From Gordonia insulae (lineage in GTDB: Bacteria > Actinomycetota > Actinomycetes > Mycobacteriales > Mycobacteriaceae): 64,000 bases of DNA. The position numbers were made by a program, and so were the translations under genes. Below the pieces are notes generated by a model. The model saw only the letters and a list, made by a program, of their open reading frames with translations. It had not been told where the DNA came from and did no database searches. The DNA lies in the NCBI RefSeq assembly GCF_003855095.1, contig NZ_CP033972.1, positions 372,001 through 436,000 of the forward strand. The letters run 5' to 3'. Below are positions 8,160 to 15,942 of the stretch, piece by piece; the stretch's first letter is position 1; each line of letters begins with the position of its first letter.

Positions 8160-9034
8160 TGGCTTCCTTCTCGAGTGGGTTGGACGCCGGGGGCGCAATC
8201 GGGGCCGTCGAGGAACTCGAGGACCTTGGGAACGAACTCACGGTAGTGCTGGAAGACGCCGCCGTGGCCGGAGCCGGGATAGATCACGATTTCCGCGTTG
8301 GGCAGTCGGTTGGCCAAGTCGAATGAGTGTTCGCTGGCAACCATCACATCGTTGTTGCCGTTGGCAACCAGGACCGGTTGGGTGATGCCCGAGAGATCAT
8401 CGGGCGCCGCCTTGCCGCCGGCGATGATGGCGCGCAACTGGGCCAGCCGTGCCTGTAGCGAGATCGCGGTGTCGAGGTCGGTGGTCCGTTCCGCCAAGCG
8501 GTCGAAATACGCTGCGGCCGCACGTTTGCCGTCTGCGGTCCGTGGGAAGAACAGGTAGTTGCGGGCGTCTTGGCGGGTGAGGGTGGCTTTGAGGTAAGCG
8601 CTCCCGACGATGATGGCCATCTTGTCGATACCGGCCCCTCCTCGTGGTCCCGTGCCGGTCAGCACGATCCTGCGCACGAGGTCGGAAGCGCGCAGCGCCA
8701 CGACCTGGGCGACACCACCGCCGAGGGAGAAACCGAACAGGTCGACCTTGTTCAAGCCGAGGGCGCGGATGAAGGCGATTGCATCGGCAGCCATCTCATC
8801 AATGCTGCCCGGAACTTTCGATCCGGATCCGCCGACTCCGCGATTGTCAAAGGCGATGACCCGGTGCTTCTCGGCAACGCCGTCGATGACGCGGGGATCC
8901 CAGTCGTCCAAGGTTGCGGTGAAGTGGTGTAGGAACACCACTGGCACACCGCTGGTGGGGCCGAGCTCACGATAGACGAAACGGACACCTTTGACGTCGA
9001 TGCTCTGGTTGGGAGTATCCGTCCACGCGGTCAT
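8156..9034 (-). CDS. Alpha/beta hydrolase (copy 1 of a paralogous pair)
   Basis: 292-aa soluble alpha/beta-hydrolase. The ATG at 9034 overlaps the SDR stop by four bases (ATGA) and its own stop overlaps the next gene by four, so translation is coupled on both sides. The oxyanion-hole region is FLHHFTA, the nucleophile elbow is GFSLGG with Ser103, and the catalytic His lies in PGSGHGG near the C-terminus. The acid is probably the Asp in NNDVMV. Family members include esterases, C-C bond hydrolases and cofactor-free haloperoxidase-like enzymes; the substrate is unknown. It is clearly paralogous to the hydrolase at 9822-10712, sharing for example NWDPRV/DWDPRV and VDLFGFSLGG. Confidence 0.88.
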   Translation of the reverse strand: MTAWTDTPNQSIDVKGVRFVYRELGPTSGVPVVFLHHFTATLDDWDPRVIDGVAEKHRVIAFDNRGVGGSGSKVPGSIDEMAADAIAFIRALGLNKVDLFGFSLGGGVAQVVALRASDLVRRIVLTGTGPRGGAGIDKMAIIVGSAYLKATLTRQDARNYLFFPRTADGKRAAAAYFDRLAERTTDLDTAISLQARLAQLRAIIAGGKAAPDDLSGITQPVLVANGNNDVMVASEHSFDLANRLPNAEIVIYPGSGHGGVFQHYREFVPKVLEFLDGPDCAPGVQPTREGSQ

Positions 9035-9756
9035 GACTCGGCAGCTACGGAAGTCGATCGCAGGGCGGGGTACGACGATTCGATGGGTCCGCTCAGAGCC
9101 GTCTTGACCATGACGGTCAGCTCGTCGCCGAGGACCTCGTAGCCACCCGATGCGACAGTGTCGTACACCTGCGTCACCAGGTCCTCGGGCCGGAGTTTGG
9201 GGCCGTCGGCGTGCGCGGCCATGGCGGTGTCGACGTAACCCATGTGCACTCCCACGACGTGCACGCCGTGTGGAGCGAGTTCGAGGCGCAGCGAATTGGT
9301 GGCCGACCACAGGGCGGCCTTGGATGCGCTGTACACCCCGCCGAAGGCGTTCCAGCTGGCCACGGAGTGGATGTCGACGAGTGCCGCGCCGGGTGCTGCG
9401 ATCAGCGACTGGGCAAACGCCTTCGCGATCAGGACCGGCCCGAAGAAGTTCGTCTCCATGGCCGCTCGCAGGTCGGATTCCGACAGCTCGAGGTAACTCG
9501 CGGTCGGCGGGACCACGCCGGCGTTGTTGATGAGCACCGTCACGTCGGACGCGAGCTCGGCGGCGGCGGTGATCGATTCGCCATCGGTGACGTCGAGTTG
9601 CAGGGGGACGATGCGCTCGTCCTCCCACGTGCGTGGAGATCGCGCCGCTGCGTAGACCTTTCGCGCACCGCGGGCGAGCGCCTGATGGACGAAGTGACCG
9701 CCGAGGCCGCCATTGGCGCCGGTGACCAGGACGACCGAATTGTCGAGACCAACCAT
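9031..9756 (-). CDS. Short-chain dehydrogenase/reductase (SDR)
   Basis: 241-aa classical SDR. The cofactor motif TGANGGLG is at residues 12-19, NNAGV follows at 77-81, and the catalytic Tyr142 and Lys146 are in YSASK, with a serine about ten residues before. Length and motif spacing are normal. The ATG at 9756 follows an AAAGG. It would oxidise an alcohol or reduce a ketone with NAD(P)H. It lies between the two paralogous hydrolases in the TetR-facing operon; the gap of about 65 bases to the upstream hydrolase holds no promoter that I can see. Confidence 0.9.
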   Translation of the reverse strand: MVGLDNSVVLVTGANGGLGGHFVHQALARGARKVYAAARSPRTWEDERIVPLQLDVTDGESITAAAELASDVTVLINNAGVVPPTASYLELSESDLRAAMETNFFGPVLIAKAFAQSLIAAPGAALVDIHSVASWNAFGGVYSASKAALWSATNSLRLELAPHGVHVVGVHMGYVDTAMAAHADGPKLRPEDLVTQVYDTVASGGYEVLGDELTVMVKTALSGPIESSYPALRSTSVAAES

Positions 9757-9821
9757 GGTGTGACCTTTCTGAGGGAAGTGCTCGGCGCACAGCGTGCTGC
9801 CGGGAGGAAAGAGCTGGGGCG

Positions 9822-10712
9822 CTATGCCGCGAGAAACTCCAGTGCGGTGGGGACGAACTGCTCGTGCGCCTGGAAGATTCCGCCGTGACCGGCGTCGGAA
9901 TAGATGCGCAGGGTGGCGTTGGGCAGGCGGCGTGCCAGATCGTAGGAGTTGCTGGTGGGCACCATCCGATCGTCTTCACCGTTGGCGACCAGCACGGGGT
10001 GGGTGATCGTACTCAGATCAGCCGGTTCGGTCAGGCCCCAGGTGTGGATCGCGCGAAGCTGGGCTTGGAAGGTTCTCAGCGAGACCTTCTTGTCGCGGTT
10101 GGTGGACCGTTCACCCAGGCGTGTGATAAACGCCCGCGCCTGCGCCTTGCCGTTCGCGGTCCGTGTGAAGAAGAGGTTCTGTTTGGGATCTTTGCGTGTC
10201 AGCACCCCTGCGATGGAGTCCGCGTAGGTCACCCGGGTCACCTTGTCGATGCCCTCGCCGCCGGCCGGGCCGGTGCCGGCGAGGATGAGTTTGCGGACCA
10301 GTGCGGGGCGTTCGATCGCGATGACCTGCGCGACGAAACCGCCCAGTGAGAAACCGAACAGATCAACCTTGTCGAGTCCCAGTGCCGAGATGAAGGCGAT
10401 GACATCGTGAGCCATCTCGTCGACGGTCGCCGGTGTCGCGCCACTCGAACCACCGACGCCCGTGCTGTCGACCACGATGACGCGATGCTGGGCAGCGATG
10501 CCGTCGACGACGCGTGGATCCCAGTTGTCGAGGTTCGCAGCGAGGTGGTTCAAGAACACCACCGGCACGCCACCGGCGCGACCGTATGTGCGGTAGGCGA
10601 AGTCGGTGCCGTCGACCGAGATCGTTTGGTTCGCAACGGTCGTCCATGAGGTGTCTGGGGTCGCGCGCGGCGCAGTGATGTCGCCGGGGTTGCGAACTGT
10701 GTGGTCTGTCAT
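9822..10712 (-). CDS. Alpha/beta hydrolase (copy 2, first gene of the operon)
   Basis: 296-aa alpha/beta-hydrolase. The start ATG at 10712 is preceded by GGGAG; the frame stays open far upstream but the extension would cross the operator region and TetR gene. Nucleophile Ser122 sits in GFSLGG, and the catalytic His in SDAGHGG. The acid is probably within NGEDDRMV. Compared with copy 1 it has an extra ~25-residue N-terminus. As promoter-proximal gene of the operon it is the one directly behind the two predicted TetR operators. The substrate cannot be read from sequence. Confidence 0.88.
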   Translation of the reverse strand: MTDHTVRNPGDITAPRATPDTSWTTVANQTISVDGTDFAYRTYGRAGGVPVVFLNHLAANLDNWDPRVVDGIAAQHRVIVVDSTGVGGSSGATPATVDEMAHDVIAFISALGLDKVDLFGFSLGGFVAQVIAIERPALVRKLILAGTGPAGGEGIDKVTRVTYADSIAGVLTRKDPKQNLFFTRTANGKAQARAFITRLGERSTNRDKKVSLRTFQAQLRAIHTWGLTEPADLSTITHPVLVANGEDDRMVPTSNSYDLARRLPNATLRIYSDAGHGGIFQAHEQFVPTALEFLAA

Positions 10713-10725
10713 GTGTCTCCCACTC

Positions 10726-10747
10726 AAGTAAACCGATCTGTCTACTT
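10726..10747. promoter_or_regulatory. Predicted TetR operator 1
   Basis: A 22-base imperfect palindrome with core ACCGATCTGT and outer arms AAGTA/TACTT (9 of 11 pairs match), between the divergent hydrolase operon and TetR gene. It shares its core layout (GTAAAC, then GATCTGT) with operator 2. Confidence 0.6.
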
Positions 10748-10770
10748 CACCGTAGATCACGATCAGCGGT

Positions 10771-10792
10771 TTGTAAACAGATCTGTGTATAT
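10771..10792. promoter_or_regulatory. Predicted TetR operator 2
   Basis: The perfect ten-base palindrome ACAGATCTGT with partial outer symmetry (8 of 11 pairs). Its centre is 45 bases from that of operator 1, and the two are direct repeats of each other. Confidence 0.6.
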
Positions 10793-10838
10793 TGAACGAG
10801 TAACCCGTTCGGCGAGACGTGATTGGTCGGTGACTTCG

Positions 10839-11426
10839 ATGGCAAACGCAACACGCGCCCAAGGGCCGCGCCGTGGTGACGGGCGGGGGCCTCGGGAACG
10901 CATCCTCGCGGCCGCGACCGAGCTGTTCTACGTCGAGGGAATCAACGCCACGGGTGTCGATCTGATTGCCGAACATGCCGACGTGTCCAAAAGGACTCTC
11001 TACAAGTACTTTCCGAGTAAGTCGGCGCTGGTGGAGCAGTATCTTTCCAGTGTTCGTGGCGTGGCGGTCGACCCGAGGGACGTACCCGCTGCCGGACCGC
11101 GCGAACGGTTGATGCTGCTGTTCGCCATCCCGGAGCCGGGGGAGGGTCGGATGCGCGGATGCCCGTTCCACAACGCGTCGGTGGAGGCGGCCGGCATCAT
11201 GCCCGACGTCACCGAGTTGGTGCACCTACAGAAGCGGGCCTTCGCCGCAGCGATCATTGATCTCTGTCGCGAGTATGGCGCTGCTGACCCGGAACTGCTC
11301 GGACACCAGATCGCGCTGCTCTACGAAGGCGCGGCGGCCCTGTCGACATCGCTCAACGACCCCCAACCGTGGGTCTATGCACGAACAACTGTCGAGACAC
11401 TGCTCGATCAAACAATGCCCGAATGA
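10839..11426 (+). CDS. TetR-family regulator of the hydrolase/SDR/MDR operon
   Basis: 195-aa repressor-like protein. The N-terminal helix-turn-helix domain is clear: RERILAAATELFYVEGINATG, then LIAEHADVSKRTLYKYFPSK, with the YKYFPSKSALVEQYL end of the TetR DNA-binding domain. The C-terminal ligand domain contains GCPFHNASVEA, a segment often seen in TetR proteins that sense small lipophilic molecules. The start is the ATG at 10839; a GTG three codons earlier is possible, and neither has a strong ribosome site. Its divergent position and the two matching palindromes between the start codons imply that it represses the operon and itself until a pathway compound binds. Confidence 0.9.
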   Translation: MANATRAQGPRRGDGRGPRERILAAATELFYVEGINATGVDLIAEHADVSKRTLYKYFPSKSALVEQYLSSVRGVAVDPRDVPAAGPRERLMLLFAIPEPGEGRMRGCPFHNASVEAAGIMPDVTELVHLQKRAFAAAIIDLCREYGAADPELLGHQIALLYEGAAALSTSLNDPQPWVYARTTVETLLDQTMPE

Positions 11427-11538
11427 ACGTCGTTCGGGCACAACGGCTTGGTGTTCAACAAAGTCGTGAACAGCAACTCCTGGCAACCGCGAGCCGGAAC
11501 AGTTCGGCCCGCAAAGGTCCTACCGATAGCCGGCGCAG

Positions 11539-12147
11539 TCAGAGAAGACCTCGGGCTCGTGCGTTGGTGATGAGTTGTGCGCGGTTGCGTGCTGTGAGCC
11601 TTTGCAGCACGTTTCGGACGTAGTCCTTCACCGTGTTGACCGACAAGTTCAACTCGGAGGCAATCTCGACGTTTGTATGCCCGGCCGCGATGAGCCTGAG
11701 CATGTCGTACTCACGAGGGGTGAGCAAGCTGGTACCGGAGGGGATCTCGGGCGACGACGTCAGGCGTCCGGTTGCTGCGGCATCGTGGACGGCCGCGCAC
11801 AGGTCGTACCCGGAGATGTCTTTCACCAGTAGTCCGCACGCCCCCGCCGCAAGCGCGGCTGCTACACCGTCGTGTTCAGGGAATGCGGTGAAGATGATGA
11901 TCTTCGACTCCGGTGAGGTCGCCGCGGCGCGCCGAACAACCTCGTGCGCCGGCATGTCTGGCAGCCTGAGATCGAGTAGCACTACGTCGGGCCGGTAGTT
12001 GCCACACATCGCGACGGCTTCGCGTCCGGACGGGGCCAGGCCGACCACCGATACTTCAGAACATGACTTGAGCTGCGAGGCGACACCGTCACGAACGACT
12101 GGATGATCGTCGACAACGATAACGCGGATGCTGGCAGAGTCAGTCAC
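11539..12147 (-). CDS. NarL/FixJ-type response regulator, LuxR-like HTH (orphaned)
   Basis: 202-aa response regulator. The receiver domain has the acidic pair in VVDDHPVVRDG, the phosphoacceptor in VVLLDLRLPD, Thr in IFTAF and Lys in LLVKD. The C-terminal LuxR-type HTH reads LTPREYDMLRLIAAGHTN and LSVNTVKDYVRNVLQRL. The GTG at 12147 overlaps the stop of the upstream kinase remnant by four bases (GTGA); a GTG at 12168 is an alternative. The organisation shows it was coupled to a histidine kinase, but only the C-terminal tail of that kinase remains here, so its present signal source is unknown. Confidence 0.88.
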   Translation of the reverse strand: MTDSASIRVIVVDDHPVVRDGVASQLKSCSEVSVVGLAPSGREAVAMCGNYRPDVVLLDLRLPDMPAHEVVRRAAATSPESKIIIFTAFPEHDGVAAALAAGACGLLVKDISGYDLCAAVHDAAATGRLTSSPEIPSGTSLLTPREYDMLRLIAAGHTNVEIASELNLSVNTVKDYVRNVLQRLTARNRAQLITNARARGLL

Positions 12148-12425
12148 GGGGAAAGCCTCATCCTCCACGTGGCGCCATCCTCTGACGAGTCCGACGACAG
12201 ATCGAACGTTCCGCCCAATCGTCTGACGGCTTCGTCGGTCTTACTGAGACCGAAGCCCTTTCGGATCGGACCAGCAAGACCGACGCCGGCGTCGGTGACT
12301 GCTACGGTCACGCGGCCAGCGGGGCAGTGGCGAACCCCACTCGAGGCGCGAGTCGAGCCCCTACCCGCGGAGCAATTGAATCGCGTTGCGCGCGCGGTGT
12401 TGTGGGTCATTCGTCGGTGAACAGG
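12144..12425 (-). pseudogene. C-terminal remnant of a two-component histidine kinase
   Basis: The last ~55 codons before the stop at 12144 read as the end of a HATPase_c domain: VTVAVTDAGVGLAGPIRKGFG carries the G1-type DAGVGL motif and is followed by VRRLGGTFDLSS and a WRMRLSP end. Upstream, the similarity becomes weak and a stop is met at 12426-12428, so the dimerisation domain, sensor and N-box are missing. The remnant is still coupled to the response regulator by a four-base overlap. Confidence 0.7.
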
Positions 12426-12834
12426 TCAAGTCGAAGACTTCACGGTCTTTCGAACGTTTGCCCGGCTCGGTCGGATCTTCCCGGCGCACGCGGTGTTCCT
12501 TTCGCAGATTCTCATGCACGGCAAACTGAACCCCGCCGAGAAGGAGCTCGTGGTACTGCATGTCGCTTGGCGAGTGGGATGTGTCTGCAAATGGGCGCAC
12601 CACGCGCAGATGGCCGATGAGCCCGGCATCTCAGAGGAGCACATAGTCGCGTTGGCAACGCACAACCCCGTCGTGGCCGAACCTCGACTCCACGCCTTCA
12701 TTACCGCCGCAGCGCAGCTCGTCGAAACCGGTCAACTCGATCAGAACACCTGGCGCGCCGTAGCCGACGTCGCAGGCGATGACACCGCCCTCGAGTTGTG
12801 CATGCTGGCGGTCATTACGTCATGGTCGCGATGA
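12421..12834 (+). pseudogene. Carboxymuconolactone-decarboxylase (AhpD-like) gene lacking its 5' end
   Basis: The reading frame is open from 12421 and reads EDFTVFRTFARLGRIFPA before the first possible start, a GTG at 12493. The family core follows: KELVVLHVAWRVGCVCKWAHH, then ISEEHIVAL. Relatives normally have about 25 more residues ahead of the FRTFAR segment. The frame is closed by a stop immediately upstream (12418-12420), where the kinase remnant on the other strand also loses its homology. A 113-aa product from GTG 12493 is possible but would lack the first helix of the fold. Confidence 0.65.
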
Positions 12835-13083
12835 CCATCAAACAGCGCGGGCATTCAGCTCGAACCAGCGTTCCACTGCCGTCACCGACCGCATCCTTGC
12901 AGCCGCCACCACCGCCTGATTCAGGCGGATCAGAGTCCATCCGTGTGTGAAGCCGGGGCAGTCCCCACGGCATCGGCGGCCTCACCCGATCCAACGACTA
13001 CACGTTCACAACCTCACCGGGTCTTGCATCTAGCTCGTCGTCAACGAGGGTGTGCTCCCTGGAGGCGGCCTTGTTCGGCTCGT
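12835..13083. other. Spacer without a recognisable gene
   Basis: A short minus-strand stretch around 12843-12960 reads like protein (for example MRSVTAVERWFELNARAV before a stop), but it has no start or family match that I can name. It may be a further gene fragment of the same eroded region. Confidence 0.4.
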
Positions 13084-13725
13084 TCAGTGTGGTGGCTTCA
13101 GCCGGAGGATGTGGTTGACGGCGTCGACGCCGAGTGCGGTGAGTGTGGCGACGAGCTCTGTGCGTTCGAGTGTGACGTCGCCGCGCAGCCATAGCGCGAC
13201 TCCTTCGGTGGTGCCGCCGACGAGCACTCGGGCGATGAGTTGAGCTCGTGGGTCGTCGGCCCGGTCGCCGGCGAGCAAGGTCAGTAGCTGAGTGACGAAG
13301 TGGGCCACCGCGTGATCTCGCGCTGCGCGGAGTCCGCGGTTGCCCGGGGCCTCGAGATATAGACGTGCGACGCGTGGATCGTCGAAGGCGGTCAGGATTT
13401 CTTCGACGGCGCCTTCGATCAGTCGGGCTCTGGGCGCGTCGCTGTCGAGTTCGGCTGATGCCGCGGCGATGCGATCGGCGACGTGTGCGAGCACGTCGGT
13501 CAGTGTCTCCTCCGTGAGGTCATCGAGATTGGAGAAGCTGAGGTAGAGATGGCGTTTGGAGACCGATGCGCGTTCGCAGATAGCTCCGACACTCAGCGAT
13601 TCGATACCGCTCTCATAGACGAGGTCGAGGACGGCCTCGGTCAGTCGATTGCGGCGCGATAGGCGTCGCTCTGTAGCGCTTTGCCCGCCGTAGGGCCGCC
13701 CGGCTGGCTCGGTGGTCTGCGTCAC
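13084..13725 (-). CDS. TetR-family regulator facing the Ldi-like/oxygenase operon
   Basis: 213-aa TetR protein. The DNA-binding domain spans about residues 22-68: RRNRLTEAVLDLVYESGIES, then ICERASVSKRHLYLSFSNLDD, an unusual HLYLSFSN in place of the common LYYHFxS. The ligand domain contains LYLEAPGNRGLRAARDHAVAHF. It starts at the GTG at 13725; the ATG just upstream runs into a stop in two codons. The gene is divergent from the operon at 13847-16823, and a symmetrical sequence lies between, so local regulation is likely. Confidence 0.88.
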   Translation of the reverse strand: MTQTTEPAGRPYGGQSATERRLSRRNRLTEAVLDLVYESGIESLSVGAICERASVSKRHLYLSFSNLDDLTEETLTDVLAHVADRIAAASAELDSDAPRARLIEGAVEEILTAFDDPRVARLYLEAPGNRGLRAARDHAVAHFVTQLLTLLAGDRADDPRAQLIARVLVGGTTEGVALWLRGDVTLERTELVATLTALGVDAVNHILRLKPPH

Positions 13726-13810
13726 GTGCCCATAGTGCCAGTGTCGGCGACCGACTGTCGTTCGCCGGTCGCACTGTTGACGACGCAGGATACACCGCCC
13801 TACGATAAGT

Positions 13811-13832
13811 GAAACCGAAACGGTACGGTTTC
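13811..13832. promoter_or_regulatory. Predicted operator for the neighbouring TetR protein
   Basis: GAAACCG and CGGTTTC form a perfect 7+7 inverted repeat with an eight-base spacer, in the intergenic region between the TetR gene and the divergent operon. It ends 14 bases before the first start codon of the operon. Confidence 0.55.
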
Positions 13833-13846
13833 AGAATGGGGTTCGG

Positions 13847-14014
13847 ATGCTGTGCTGCACGATTTTGCTGCTGTTGATGGTCGGCCTGCGCAAAGTTTTC
13901 CTCGTCGTCGGCTCGTCGGCGGGCCACCAGGTCTCTCAGGCGACGGCGATGCCGCCGGTCGCACGGCGGGTCGTCACGCCGGAGTTGCCAGTGCCTGAGG
14001 TGGCGGGGCGATGA
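13847..14014 (+). CDS. Small 55-aa membrane peptide, first gene of the Ldi-like/oxygenase operon
   Basis: An ATG at 13847 opens a 55-codon frame whose stop (14012-14014) overlaps the ATG of the next gene by four bases (ATGA). The N-terminus is a hydrophobic helix, MLCCTILLLLMVGL, followed by RK and FLVVGSS, then a proline-rich tail. A weak GGGG lies upstream. The overlap with the large downstream gene and the position just behind the predicted operator argue that it is translated. It could be a leader peptide that couples translation, or a small partner of the membrane-fused enzyme; no family is recognised. Confidence 0.55.
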   Translation: MLCCTILLLLMVGLRKVFLVVGSSAGHQVSQATAMPPVARRVVTPELPVPEVAGR

Positions 14015-15942
14015 GCGTCACGCCGGCGGCGCGGCTCGGTCGGCGGCTTCCGGCGCGGCTGTTGCCGACGTCGCGCCCGGTGGTGTCGCCGGTGACCAGA
14101 AGCAGGTTCGGCAGAGCTGCGGGGGTGTATGCCCTGCTGTGGGCCGGTGGCCTGCTGGTCACCGCCACCGGCAACACCGTGGCCGGCGTCACGGCGATGG
14201 GGTTGCTGCTTCCCGGCGGTGGTCATCTGGCATCGGGTCATGTCGGGCACGCGGCAATGGCGTTGGTCGCGTTCGGACTCGCACTTCTGGTGTGGTGGAT
14301 GATCGGCGCGATCGTCGCCCCGATCATCGTGTGGCTAGCGTTCACGATCGAAGCGGCTCTGACGCATTCTCATGCACATCATCTGTCGATCACCTGGATC
14401 TCGATCACTGCCGGACTGGTTCCGGGTGGGGTGTTGGTCGCGTTCGGCGTACATGTCCTGCGTCACAGCCATCAGGTTGCGGTTGCGCAGTCTTTGAATA
14501 CCGAACTCGCTGATGTCACGTTCTTCGAGACTGCGGTGCCGTCGTCTCCCGAGCCGCCAGTCGGTGAAGCGTCGACAGATGATCTCGCGCATCTTCGCTT
14601 TGCGCTCGACCTCGCTCTGCAACCGCTCGAGGACTTCGCGGGATTCGACCGCCGGGACCAGTTCCGGGAAGCCGCACTTCGCTACCAGCTCAGCGTCCTG
14701 GCCTATGCGCTGTCGATGTACCGATACTCCGCAACGCCGGCGTTCTCGGGCTATCTGGCCGAAGCGCAGGAGCGGGCAATCCTGAAAATGGGGAACAAGC
14801 GGGTCTGGGGATACTGGCCGCTGGAAAATGCCTGGGGGCGACTGTCCCTCGGTCGAGACCCGGTCGACAACAACGACAACGTGATGCTGACCGGATGGCA
14901 GGGCGCCGCGGTCGGGATGTACGAGAGCTTCGGCGACAACCGATTTTCCCGGCCGGGCGGGTTGACCTACACCTGGTCCGACGGACAAGAGTATCGGCAC
15001 GACTTCCACAACCTCACAGAGTCCATCCACCGCAACATGCGCCGGTCGCCCTACACACTGTTTTCCTGCGAACCGACGTGGATCTATCCCGTCTGCAACA
15101 CCTTTGGTGTCACCACCCTCATCGCTCATGACCGACTGCACGGCACGAGTTTTCATGCCGACCTCGACGAGGCGATCGCGCGCGCGTACGAAGACGAGTT
15201 CACGCGCCCGGACGGCAAACTCATCGGGGTTCGCAATGAGAGCCTGGGTTTGTCCTGGAACATCTGGGCCAGCGAAGGTGTCAGTCTCCCGACGACCTAC
15301 TGGATGAACGCATTTCTGCCGGACCAGGCACAGCGGGCGTGGTGGCTCATGAAAAGAAACTCGTTGAAGTTCGAAGGAGAGCGCTTTGTGCTACCGCGGA
15401 CCGCAGCCAATCGCTGCGACGTCGGCAACTACTCCTTCGGCAGTGACTCGTTCGCCCATACCTTTCTCTCGCTGACCGCTCGTGAGATGGGCGATGACGA
15501 GATCGCAGACGCCGCATTCGCCTACGTCGATACGAAAGAGCACATCGAACGCCAGGCAGGTGTCGCGCGGTATGACGGAATGTCCACGCAGGGCAACCTG
15601 TACTCGCTGCTCGCGCGGTTCTCGCGGGCGGCGGCCAATCGTGATCTGATCGGTGCGGGCCTGCCCGCCCATTGGCTCGCGGCCCCTCGTCTGGCCGAGG
15701 CCGCGTATCCCGATGTTCTCGTCGCCCGCGCTGTCACCGATGGCCGAGCACTGGAGCTGGTTCTCTATCCCGGTGATGGCGGCACTCGCGCAACACTGGT
15801 GATCGATCAGCTCCGGCCTCACCGCCGGTACGCGGTGCTGGGAGCCTTCAACCCGGCGGTCGAAGCAGACCACAATGGTTGCGCCCGAATTGATCTCGAC
15901 ATCGAAGGACGCACCGCCGTCCGAGTGGAGCCAACCTCATGA
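14011..15942 (+). CDS. Membrane protein fused to a linalool dehydratase/isomerase (Ldi)-like domain
   Basis: 643 aa. Residues ~36-155 hold four or five hydrophobic segments and His-rich loops (HSHAHH at 119-124). From about residue 190 the protein matches the Ldi alpha/alpha-barrel as I recall it from Castellaniella: KMGNKRVWGYW (Ldi KMKCKRVWGDW), GRDPVDNNDNVML, and CEPTWIYPVC (353-362), followed by DRLHGT. Both cysteines reported as catalytic in Ldi (C171, C180) therefore have equivalents, Cys353 and Cys362, at identical spacing. The Ldi active-site His in KGH is Trp here (TGW), so chemistry or substrate may differ. Ldi interconverts myrcene, linalool and geraniol. The start overlaps the small peptide gene and the stop overlaps the oxygenase gene, both by four bases (ATGA). 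Confidence 0.8.
   Translation: MSVTPAARLGRRLPARLLPTSRPVVSPVTRSRFGRAAGVYALLWAGGLLVTATGNTVAGVTAMGLLLPGGGHLASGHVGHAAMALVAFGLALLVWWMIGAIVAPIIVWLAFTIEAALTHSHAHHLSITWISITAGLVPGGVLVAFGVHVLRHSHQVAVAQSLNTELADVTFFETAVPSSPEPPVGEASTDDLAHLRFALDLALQPLEDFAGFDRRDQFREAALRYQLSVLAYALSMYRYSATPAFSGYLAEAQERAILKMGNKRVWGYWPLENAWGRLSLGRDPVDNNDNVMLTGWQGAAVGMYESFGDNRFSRPGGLTYTWSDGQEYRHDFHNLTESIHRNMRRSPYTLFSCEPTWIYPVCNTFGVTTLIAHDRLHGTSFHADLDEAIARAYEDEFTRPDGKLIGVRNESLGLSWNIWASEGVSLPTTYWMNAFLPDQAQRAWWLMKRNSLKFEGERFVLPRTAANRCDVGNYSFGSDSFAHTFLSLTAREMGDDEIADAAFAYVDTKEHIERQAGVARYDGMSTQGNLYSLLARFSRAAANRDLIGAGLPAHWLAAPRLAEAAYPDVLVARAVTDGRALELVLYPGDGGTRATLVIDQLRPHRRYAVLGAFNPAVEADHNGCARIDLDIEGRTAVRVEPTS

Noticed and set aside
9822..11225. 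467-aa version of the second alpha/beta hydrolase
   Set aside because: The extra N-terminus lies across the operator region and the TetR gene and has no protein-like features; ATG 10712 has a ribosome site.
12943..13194. Short plus-strand frame before the TetR gene
   Set aside because: No start context, no motif, and it runs into the antisense of the TetR gene.
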